Below, in pieces: positions 7,044 through 12,621 of a stretch of 12,621 nt of DNA. The translations under genes and the position numbers were made by a program. The DNA lies in contig JAEZQX010000411.1 in NCBI GenBank assembly GCA_023441105.1, positions 1 through 12,621 of the forward strand, in the 5' to 3' direction. The notes below the pieces were generated by a model. The model did not search any database, was not told the DNA's origin, and saw only the letters and a program-made list of their open reading frames with translations. The first letter of the stretch is position 1, and the number at the start of each line of letters is the position of its first letter. This DNA is from Pseudomonadota bacterium. GTDB lineage: Bacteria > Pseudomonadota > Gammaproteobacteria > Burkholderiales > Burkholderiaceae.

Positions 7044-7517
7044 ATGAACAAGATCCAGAAGGGCTTCACGCTGATCGAGCTGATGATCGTCATCGCGATC
7101 ATCGCCATCCTGGCTGCCATCGCGCTGCCGGCGTACAAGGACTATGTGGTCCGCTCGAAGATTTCCGAGCCGATCCTGGCCCTCAGCGCCTGCCGCACGA
7201 CCGTGACCGAGACCTACCAGAGCAACACCAGCGGCGTTCTTCCGGCTGCCAACGATTGGGGCTGCGAGATCAGTGCCGCGCTCGGCAACCAGACCAAGTA
7301 CGTGTCGGCCCTGGCGACGACGGCGACGGGTGCTGCTACCGTGACGGTGCAGGGCATCGACGCGGTGGTCGATGGCATGGACATCACGCTGGTCCCGATG
7401 GCCGGCGCCGCGCCTGCCGCCGCTCCGCAGGACCAGATCACTGCGTTCCGCTGCGGCTTGGCTGCCGACGGCACCACGGTCCCGCTGAAGTATCTGCCCG
7501 GCTCCTGCCGCGGCTAA
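7044..7517 (+). CDS. pilA: Type IVa major pilin PilA
   Basis: The prepilin has a six-residue basic leader before G7, then the N-methylated F8 and the class IVa core [20 protein letters not shown] with the conserved Glu5 of the mature protein (E12). PilD cuts between G7 and F8. The mature subunit is 150 residues, a normal size. Cys137 and Cys155 would close the C-terminal D-loop disulfide; a second pair, Cys50 and Cys74, is also present. An Ala/Pro-rich stretch (about 120-128) precedes the D-loop. The ATG at 7044 has GAGGA 6 nt upstream. It is driven by the sigma-54 promoter at 6908 and closed by a strong terminator 20 nt after the stop, so it is probably a monocistronic, highly made transcript. 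Confidence 0.97.
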   Translation: MNKIQKGFTLIELMIVIAIIAILAAIALPAYKDYVVRSKISEPILALSACRTTVTETYQSNTSGVLPAANDWGCEISAALGNQTKYVSALATTATGAATVTVQGIDAVVDGMDITLVPMAGAAPAAAPQDQITAFRCGLAADGTTVPLKYLPGSCRG

Positions 7518-7537
7518 GTCCAGTAGTAGAGCACCAC

Positions 7538-7566
7538 GAAGGCCCCGCATGGGGCCTTCTTTTTTT
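7538..7566 (+). terminator. Intrinsic terminator after pilA
   Basis: A perfect 9-bp stem (GAAGGCCCC at 7538-7546 with GGGGCCTTC at 7551-7559), a GCAT loop and seven T residues (7560-7566). It separates pilA from pilB transcription. Confidence 0.95.
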
Positions 7567-7627
7567 GTGCGACTTGCAGCCACCACGTGCACGGCTTGGC
7601 CAAGATCGGGCAGCCTTTACTTCCAAT

Positions 7628-7676
7628 CATCCTTATGCCCGTAGCCCGCCAAGGATGGCCATGCTGCTCCGCATGG
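7628..7676. other. Two adjacent small hairpins between pilA and pilB
   Basis: CATCCTT (7628-7634) pairs with AAGGATG (7651-7657) around a 16-nt loop, and CCATGC (7659-7664) pairs with GCATGG (7671-7676) around 6 nt. Neither has a T tract. Role unknown; they may be chance. No coding sequence is supported between 7567 and 7793. Confidence 0.3.
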
Positions 7677-7731
7677 TTTGACTCGACGCTAACGTATTGA
7701 GGTCCGTATCTGGATTGCGTGACCGACGCCA

Positions 7732-7760
7732 TGTTCACGGCAGGGCTTTTGCGTTACATT
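7732..7760 (+). promoter_or_regulatory. Weak promoter candidate for pilB
   Basis: A -10-like TACATT (7755-7760) with TGTTCA (7732-7737) 17 bp upstream. The -35 is poor. It is offered because pilB follows a strong terminator and therefore needs its own promoter. A start near 7767 would leave a leader of about 27 nt. Confidence 0.25.
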
Positions 7761-7793
7761 CATCCAGACTTCAGGGGCTTACAGCCACTTCCT

Positions 7794-9524
7794 ATGGCAA
7801 CGCAGTTGAATACGCCGCCGTTGGCCATCCTTCCAGGGATTGCCAAGCGCCTGGTCGTCGATGGAATCCTGGGTGAGCTCGATGCGCGCCGGGCCGCCGA
7901 CGAAGCTGCACGGCAAAAGATCCCGGTCGGGCCTTGGCTCATCGAGCAGGGGCTTGCAACCAGCGGACAAGTGGCGCTCGCAGCCTCCGCCGAATTCGGC
8001 ATGCCCCTGCTGGACGTAACGGCGATCGACTTCACCCAGCTGCCGATGAACCTGGTCAAGGAAGACCTGATCACCAAGCACAAGGCGCTGCCGCTGTTCA
8101 AGCGCGGCAACCGCCTGTTCGTCGGCATCTCCGACCCGACCAACATGCGGGCGCTGGAGGAGATCAAGTTCCAGGCGAACCATCTGGTCGAGCCGATCCT
8201 GATCGAGGAGGCGCAGCTCGGCCGTGCCATCGAGCAGGCGCTGACAAGCAGCAGCCAAACCATCACGGGTCTGGACGAGGATTCGGAGGGGCTGGAGAAC
8301 CTCGAGCTTGGCGCGATCGATGATGACGGCGAAAGTTCGGGCGTCGACGTCAGCGGTGCCGACGATGCCCCGGTGGTCAAGTTCGTCAACAAGGTGCTGG
8401 TCGACGCGATCAAGCGCGGCGCCTCGGACATTCACTTCGAGCCCTACGAGCAGACGTACCGGGTGCGCTACCGCATGGATGGCATGCTGCGCGCGGTGGC
8501 GACGCCGCCAGTCAAGCTCAACGCGCGCATTTCCTCGCGCCTCAAGGTGATGAGCGGCCTCGACATTGCCGAAAAGCGCGTGCCGCAGGACGGGCGCATC
8601 AAGCTCAATCTGTCCAAGACGAAGGCGATCGACTTCCGTGTCAGCACCTGCCCGACGCTGTTCGGCGAGAAGATCGTGCTGCGCATCCTCGACGCCTCGG
8701 CGGCGAAGATGGGCATCGAGAAGCTGGGCTACGAGGACGACCAGAAGAAGCTCTTCCTCGATGCGATCCAGAAGCCGTACGGCATGGTACTGGTGACCGG
8801 CCCGACGGGTTCGGGCAAGACCGTCTCACTCTACACCGCCCTCAACATCCTCAACACCGAGGGGCGCAACATCTCGACCGTGGAAGACCCGGTGGAAATC
8901 CGCCTGCCCGGCGTGAACCAGGTGCAGCAGAACGTCAAGCGCGGCATGACCTTCGCCGCGGCGCTGCGCTCGTTCCTGCGCCAGGATCCGGACGTCATCA
9001 TGGGCGGCGAGATCCGCGACCTGGAAACGGCCGAGATCGGCATCAAGGCCGCGCAGACCGGCCACATGGTGCTCTCCACCCTGCACACCAACGATGCCTC
9101 GCAGACCATCGCGCGCCTGATGAACATGGGCATCGCACCCTACAACATCACCTCGTCGGTGACGCTGATCATCGCGCAGCGCCTCGCACGGCGGCTCCAC
9201 GATTGTAAGAAGCCGCTGGAGCTGCCACCCGCGGCGCTACTGGCGGAAGGCTTTACTCAAGCCGACATCGATCGAGGGCTGCAGATCTTCGACGCCGTCG
9301 GCTGTTCCGGCTGCAACGAGGGTTACAAGGGTCGCACCGGCATCTACCAGGTGATGCCGATGAGCGAGTCGATCCAGAAAATCGTGCTGGCCGGCGGCAG
9401 CGCCATGCAGATTGCCGAGCAGGCCCGAAAGGACGGCATCCGCGACCTGCGCGCTTCCGCACTCCTCAAGGTCAAGCAGGGCATCCTGAGCCTTGCCGAG
9501 ATCAACCGAGTCACCAAGGACTAA
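7794..9524 (+). CDS. pilB: Type IV pilus extension ATPase PilB
   Basis: PilB is the cytoplasmic hexameric ATPase that powers pilus extension; it works on PilC. The 576 residues show an N-terminal MshEN/T2SSE_N region (about 40-140, with FGMPLLDVTAIDF and LFKRGNRLFVGISDP), then the GspE-type ATPase. Walker A GPTGSGKT is at 336-343, the Asp box STVEDPVEIRLPG follows, Walker B DVIMGGEIRD is at 400-409 (E406 catalytic), and the His box is GHMVLSTLHTNDA. The zinc motif has three Cys (C471, C504, C507) rather than the common four. ATG 7794 is chosen because homologous PilB proteins start near this point; the frame is open up to a GTG at 7719, which would add 25 unlike residues. The Shine-Dalgarno is poor, so the start is less sure than the gene. 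pilC follows after 3 bp. Confidence 0.96.
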   Translation: MATQLNTPPLAILPGIAKRLVVDGILGELDARRAADEAARQKIPVGPWLIEQGLATSGQVALAASAEFGMPLLDVTAIDFTQLPMNLVKEDLITKHKALPLFKRGNRLFVGISDPTNMRALEEIKFQANHLVEPILIEEAQLGRAIEQALTSSSQTITGLDEDSEGLENLELGAIDDDGESSGVDVSGADDAPVVKFVNKVLVDAIKRGASDIHFEPYEQTYRVRYRMDGMLRAVATPPVKLNARISSRLKVMSGLDIAEKRVPQDGRIKLNLSKTKAIDFRVSTCPTLFGEKIVLRILDASAAKMGIEKLGYEDDQKKLFLDAIQKPYGMVLVTGPTGSGKTVSLYTALNILNTEGRNISTVEDPVEIRLPGVNQVQQNVKRGMTFAAALRSFLRQDPDVIMGGEIRDLETAEIGIKAAQTGHMVLSTLHTNDASQTIARLMNMGIAPYNITSSVTLIIAQRLARRLHDCKKPLELPPAALLAEGFTQADIDRGLQIFDAVGCSGCNEGYKGRTGIYQVMPMSESIQKIVLAGGSAMQIAEQARKDGIRDLRASALLKVKQGILSLAEINRVTKD

Positions 9525-9527
9525 GCC

Positions 9528-10811
9528 ATGGCCACTGCTTCCGCCGCCACCGTCAAGGCTCGCGCTACCACCACAAGGCTGGGCAAGGAGCGCGCCAAGC
9601 TCAGCCAGATGGAGACTTTCACCTGGGTCGGCATCGACAAACGCGGCATCAAGATCAAGGGCGAGCAGGTCAGCAAGAACGCCAGCCTGGTCAAGGCCGA
9701 CCTGCGCAAGCAAGGCATCAACCCGCAGGTGGTCAAGCCGAAAGCAAAACCGCTGTTCGGCAAGACCGGCAAGAAAATTACGGGGCGCGACGTCGCTGTC
9801 TTCAGCCGCCAGCTCGCCACGATGATGGCCGCGGGCGTGCCCATGGTGCAGGGTTTCGAGATCGTTGCGGGAGGTCAGAACAACCCGCGCATGAAGGAGA
9901 TGCTGACCAACATCAAGACCGACATCGAAGGCGGTTCAGCGCTCAACGAGGCGCTCGGCAAGTACCCCGTGCAGTTCGACGAGTTGTTCGTGAACCTGGT
10001 GAAAGCAGGCGAATCGGCCGGCGTGCTCGACATCGTCCTCGACACCATTGCCACCTACAAGGAAAACATCGAGAACATCAAGGGCAAGATCAAGAAGGCG
10101 ATGTTTTACCCGGCCGCGGTGCTATCGGTGGCCGTCATCGTAGCCTCGATCCTGCTGATCTTCGTGATTCCCCAGTTCGAAACCGTATTCCAGAATTTTG
10201 GCGCGGACCTGCCGGCATTCACCCAGATGCTGGTGAACATGTCCCGCTTCATGGTCGCCTATTGGTGGATGGTGTTCGGGATCCTGATCGGCTCCATCGT
10301 TGGCATCATGGTGCTGTACCGGCGTTCCGAAAAAGTCCAGCATTTCGTCGGGCGCATGCTCCTGAAGATTCCAGTTATCGGCGAGATCCTGCGCCAGTCC
10401 GCCATCGCACGCTTTGCGCGGACGCTCGGCGTTACCTTCAAGGCCGGTGTGCCACTGGTGGAAGCACTGGATTCGGTTGCGAACGCAACCGGTAGCGTGG
10501 TGTACAACGAGTCGGTCAAGCGCATCCGCGAAGACGTCGCCGTTGGACATCAGCTGCAGCTGGCAATGAAGCAGACCGGACTGTTCCCGAACATGGTCAC
10601 TCAGATGGTGGCGATCGGTGAAGAAGCTGGCGCTCTCGACTCCATGTTGTTCAAGATAGCCGAGTTCTTCGAGACTGAAGTCAACAATGCGGTTGACGCC
10701 CTCTCAAGTCTGCTCGAGCCGATGATCATGGTCATCATCGGCATCGTCGTGGGCAGCATGGTGGTCGGCATGTACCTACCGATCTTCAAGCTGGGTTCGG
10801 TCGTCGGCTGA
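9528..10811 (+). CDS. pilC: Type IV pilus inner-membrane platform protein PilC
   Basis: PilC is the polytopic platform on which the PilB and PilT motors act. The 427 residues contain two GspF/T2SSF domains (about 90-213 and 293-415). Three membrane segments are visible: about 192-215, 243-265 and 398-420. Typical motifs are FSRQLATMMAAGVPMVQGFE in the first domain and FARTLGVTFKAGVPLVEALD in the second, with GESAG and GEEAG repeats. A basic 27-residue N-terminal extension precedes METFTWVG; ATG 9609 is an alternative start, but AAGGA 7 nt before 9528 and the 3-bp gap to pilB favour the longer form. Confidence 0.96.
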   Translation: MATASAATVKARATTTRLGKERAKLSQMETFTWVGIDKRGIKIKGEQVSKNASLVKADLRKQGINPQVVKPKAKPLFGKTGKKITGRDVAVFSRQLATMMAAGVPMVQGFEIVAGGQNNPRMKEMLTNIKTDIEGGSALNEALGKYPVQFDELFVNLVKAGESAGVLDIVLDTIATYKENIENIKGKIKKAMFYPAAVLSVAVIVASILLIFVIPQFETVFQNFGADLPAFTQMLVNMSRFMVAYWWMVFGILIGSIVGIMVLYRRSEKVQHFVGRMLLKIPVIGEILRQSAIARFARTLGVTFKAGVPLVEALDSVANATGSVVYNESVKRIREDVAVGHQLQLAMKQTGLFPNMVTQMVAIGEEAGALDSMLFKIAEFFETEVNNAVDALSSLLEPMIMVIIGIVVGSMVVGMYLPIFKLGSVVG

Positions 10812-10845
10812 TCGATTGCCGCCCTCGTGCGCCGCTGCCCCGCTA

Positions 10846-10873
10846 CTGTAGGCGGCGCAGCCGCGACCGCGAA
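10846..10873 (+). repeat. REP-type repeat, copy 1 (forward)
   Basis: TGTAGG followed by CGGCGCAGCCG and CGACCGCGAA. It matches copy 4 at the right edge except for a 2-bp loss after GTAGG. The GTAG head and short stem are the marks of REP sequences. Confidence 0.75.
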
Positions 10874-10927
10874 CCGGCAGATGCGACGAACTTTGCGTGG
10901 CTGATGCGCCGCGACGTGCCACCCCAC

Positions 10928-10951
10928 GGTCGCGCTTGCAGCGCTCCTACA
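10928..10951 (-). repeat. REP-type repeat, copy 2 (reverse)
   Basis: Read on the minus strand it is TGTAGGAGCGCTGCAAGCGC followed by GACC. The head and tail match copies 1 and 4, but the stem is GCGCT/AGCGC instead of GCGGC/GCCGC, with both arms changed together and the GCA loop kept. Confidence 0.75.
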
Positions 10952-11011
10952 ATGAGGCTTCTGCGGGTAATGCTTCGTTGGTGTGGCATTGCCTAGTACG
11001 ATCCCGTTCCG

Positions 11012-11037
11012 GCGGTCGCACCCGCGCCGCTCCTGCA
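11012..11037 (-). repeat. REP-type repeat, copy 3 (reverse, diverged)
   Basis: On the minus strand it reads TGCAGGAGCGGCGCGGGTGC then GACCGC. The head has GCAG for GTAG and the second arm no longer pairs well, so it looks decayed. Its left-hand end on the minus strand abuts the pilD Shine-Dalgarno. Confidence 0.6.
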
Positions 11038-11053
11038 GGGGAGGCGCTTCTCG

Positions 11054-11947
11054 ATGGATGCATTCGACTGGCTGCCTGATCCAGCCTGGCTGATCCCGCT
11101 GACCGCCTTGTTGGGGCTGCTGGTCGGCAGCTTCCTCAACGTGGTGATCCTGCGGCTGCCGCGGCGGCTGGAGCACGACTGGCGCCAGCAGGCACACGAG
11201 CTGCTCGGCGGCGATGTCGCGCTGAACCAGCCGCTACCGGAGCAGCCTGCCGAGGCGCCGCCGGACCTGGTCTTCACCGGCTCACATTGCCCGCAGTGCA
11301 AGCATGCTCTTTCCGCGTTCGACAACATCCCGCTGCTGAGCTGGCTCGCTCTGCGTGGGCGCTGCCGCTACTGCAAGGCACGCATCTCGTGGCAGTACCC
11401 GCTGGTCGAGTTGCTGACCGCCGTGGCGTCCGCCGTGATCGCGTGGCGCTTCGGCTTCGGGTCGCAGCTTGCCGCTGGGCTGGTCTTCACCTGGGTGCTG
11501 GTGGCGGCGTCGGGCATCGACGTCCGCACGCAGCTGCTTCCCGACCAGCTGACGCTGCCGCTCCTCTGGCTCGGGCTGCTTCTTTCGCTCGTTCCCGTGT
11601 TCGTGGATCCGTGGACGGCCATTCTTGGTGCCGCCATCGGTTATCTCAGCCTATGGTCGGTGTTCTGGCTGTTCAAGCTGATGACCAGGAAGGAAGGCAT
11701 GGGCTATGGCGACTTCAAGCTGCTCGGCGCGCTGGGTGCATGGATGGGCGCGGCGAGCTTGTTGCCGATCATCCTCTTGTCGTCGCTGATCGGGGCCATC
11801 ATCGGCGGCATTGCGCTGGCGGTGCAGGGGCGCGACCGCGGCACGCCGATTCCGTTCGGACCGTTCATTGCCGCTGCGGGATGGTCGTGGTTCGTGTTCG
11901 GTGACCAGCTGGGCGCGGTGTATGCGCGGCTGTTCGGGCTGGGGTGA
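11054..11947 (+). CDS. pilD: Prepilin peptidase / N-methyltransferase PilD
   Basis: PilD is the inner-membrane aspartic protease that removes prepilin leaders and methylates the new N terminus. The 297 residues have the N-terminal motif GSFLNVVILRLP (25-36), a cytoplasmic domain with a four-Cys zinc site (C79-PQ-C82 and C104-RY-C107), and the peptidase part. The catalytic aspartates are D156 (GIDVRTQLLPD) and D220 (GYGD); their 64-residue distance is as in P. aeruginosa PilD. Several membrane segments follow. AGGGGAGG 9 nt before ATG 11054 supports the start. The 242 bp after pilC hold three REP copies, so pilD may be partly uncoupled from pilBC; a weak TTCGTT-17-TACGAT pair (10974-11002) is a possible promoter. 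coaE follows after 7 bp. Confidence 0.97.
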   Translation: MDAFDWLPDPAWLIPLTALLGLLVGSFLNVVILRLPRRLEHDWRQQAHELLGGDVALNQPLPEQPAEAPPDLVFTGSHCPQCKHALSAFDNIPLLSWLALRGRCRYCKARISWQYPLVELLTAVASAVIAWRFGFGSQLAAGLVFTWVLVAASGIDVRTQLLPDQLTLPLLWLGLLLSLVPVFVDPWTAILGAAIGYLSLWSVFWLFKLMTRKEGMGYGDFKLLGALGAWMGAASLLPIILLSSLIGAIIGGIALAVQGRDRGTPIPFGPFIAAAGWSWFVFGDQLGAVYARLFGLG

Positions 11948-11954
11948 GATCTGC

Positions 11955-12593
11955 ATGGCCACCCTGCCCTTCACGGTAGCCCTGACCGGCGGGATAGCCA
12001 GTGGCAAGTCGGCCGTGGCCGACCGCTTCGCGGCGCTGGGTGCGACGGTGATCGATGCGGACGTGGTTTCGCGCGAGCTGGTGTTGCCGGGCGCGAGTGC
12101 GTTGAAGGAGATCGTCGCGGCGTTTGGTGACGCCGTGCTCGATGGTGCCGGCGCGCTGGATCGGCGCGCGATGCGCGAAAGGGTGTTCGCCGATCCGGAA
12201 GCACGCAAACGCCTGGAGGAAATCCTTCACCCGCGCGTGCGCACCGCATTGCACGAGCGTGCCGCAGCGGCGCCAGGCACATACGCCATGCTCGTGATCC
12301 CGCTGTTCGTCGAGAGCGGCCAGTACGGCTGGGTGGATCGCGTGCTGGTGATCGACGTGCGGCGCGAGGTCCAGCGTGAGCGGTTGCTGGCGCGGGACGG
12401 CATCGACGGTGCGCTGGCCGATTCCATGCTGGATGCGCAGGTCACGCGCGAGGCACGCCTGGCCGTGGCCGATGATGTCATCCGCAACGAGGGCACGCTG
12501 GCGGAGTTGGACGACGCCGTCGCGGCGTTGCATCGGCGGTATGTCGGGATGGCGCGTGCGCGCGGCGTGGCGGGGAACGATACGCTGCCGTAG
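11955..12593 (+). CDS. coaE: Dephospho-CoA kinase CoaE
   Basis: CoaE phosphorylates the 3'-OH of dephospho-CoA, the last step of coenzyme A synthesis, in the cytoplasm. The 212 residues start with the P-loop GGIASGKS (12-19), followed by DADVVSREL, the HPRVR motif and VIPLFVESG, all typical of the family; length is normal. The start at ATG 11955 is preferred because the P-loop then sits at its usual position and GGGGTGAG lies just upstream, overlapping the pilD stop; the frame is open to 11811 only as a shadow of pilD. The pilD-coaE pairing is common in gammaproteobacteria although the functions are unrelated. The TAG stop is provided by the GTAGGAG head of a REP repeat, so the C-terminal residues may vary between relatives. 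Confidence 0.96.
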   Translation: MATLPFTVALTGGIASGKSAVADRFAALGATVIDADVVSRELVLPGASALKEIVAAFGDAVLDGAGALDRRAMRERVFADPEARKRLEEILHPRVRTALHERAAAAPGTYAMLVIPLFVESGQYGWVDRVLVIDVRREVQRERLLARDGIDGALADSMLDAQVTREARLAVADDVIRNEGTLAELDDAVAALHRRYVGMARARGVAGNDTLP

Positions 12594-12621
12594 GAGCGGC
12601 GCAGCCGCGACCGCGAAACAG
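12588..12621 (+). repeat. REP-type repeat, copy 4 (forward, overlaps coaE stop; cut by window edge)
   Basis: CCGTAGGAGCGGCGCAGCCG then CGACCGCGAA. The stem is GCGGC-GCA-GCCGC with the GTAG head. Bases 12591-12593 of the head are the coaE TAG stop codon. The cluster may go on beyond the window. Confidence 0.75.

Noticed and set aside
7020..7592. Minus-strand frame opposite pilA
   Set aside because: Shadow of pilA reaching into its terminator; no supporting signal.
7719..7793. Earlier GTG start for pilB
   Set aside because: The added 25 residues are unlike PilB N termini and would overlap the only promoter-like sequence; ATG 7794 fits better.

Overview
The window is a high-GC (roughly two-thirds G+C by eye) gammaproteobacterial chromosome segment, most likely from the Xanthomonadaceae/Lysobacteraceae (Lysobacter, Luteimonas and relatives). 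The grounds are the type IV pilus order pilS-pilR ... pilA-pilB-pilC-pilD-coaE, a TfpX/TfpZ-type pilin accessory protein, and REP repeats with a GTAGGAGCGG core. The genus cannot be settled from the sequence alone.

Layout. (1) 1-2107: the 3' end of the sensor kinase gene pilS, then the complete sigma-54 activator gene pilR. (2) 2152-3444: a small cupin gene, then a short DUF559 (Vsr-like endonuclease fold) gene. The DUF559 gene lies between two related copies of a palindromic intergenic repeat; on its downstream side there is also a 41-bp tandem array and a 153-bp inverted-repeat element. (3) 3445-5768, minus strand: a tight three-gene envelope operon read right to left, a DUF883/YqjD-like membrane-anchored protein, a YihY/BrkB inner-membrane protein and a DUF748 (AsmA-like) protein. 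(4) 5957-6757: a tfpZ-like pilin accessory gene with its own sigma-70-like promoter. (5) 6758-7566: the pilA control region, with a perfect TTGTCAG-AGC-CTGACAA palindrome and a near-consensus -24/-12 promoter, then pilA and a strong intrinsic terminator. (6) 7794-12593: pilB, pilC, a REP cluster, pilD and coaE. A last REP copy forms the coaE stop codon at the right edge.

How it works together. PilS/PilR should sense pilin status and drive pilA through sigma-54. TfpZ probably helps pilin stability or assembly. PilD cuts the prepilin leader, PilC is the inner-membrane platform and PilB the extension ATPase. The pilus genes are split by about 3.7 kb of unrelated genes (cupin, DUF559 and the minus-strand operon) between pilR and tfpZ/pilA.

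The least explained part is 2665-3396, the DUF559 gene and its palindromic repeats, which looks like a nuclease-plus-repeat unit. Whether it is mobile cannot be decided from one locus.
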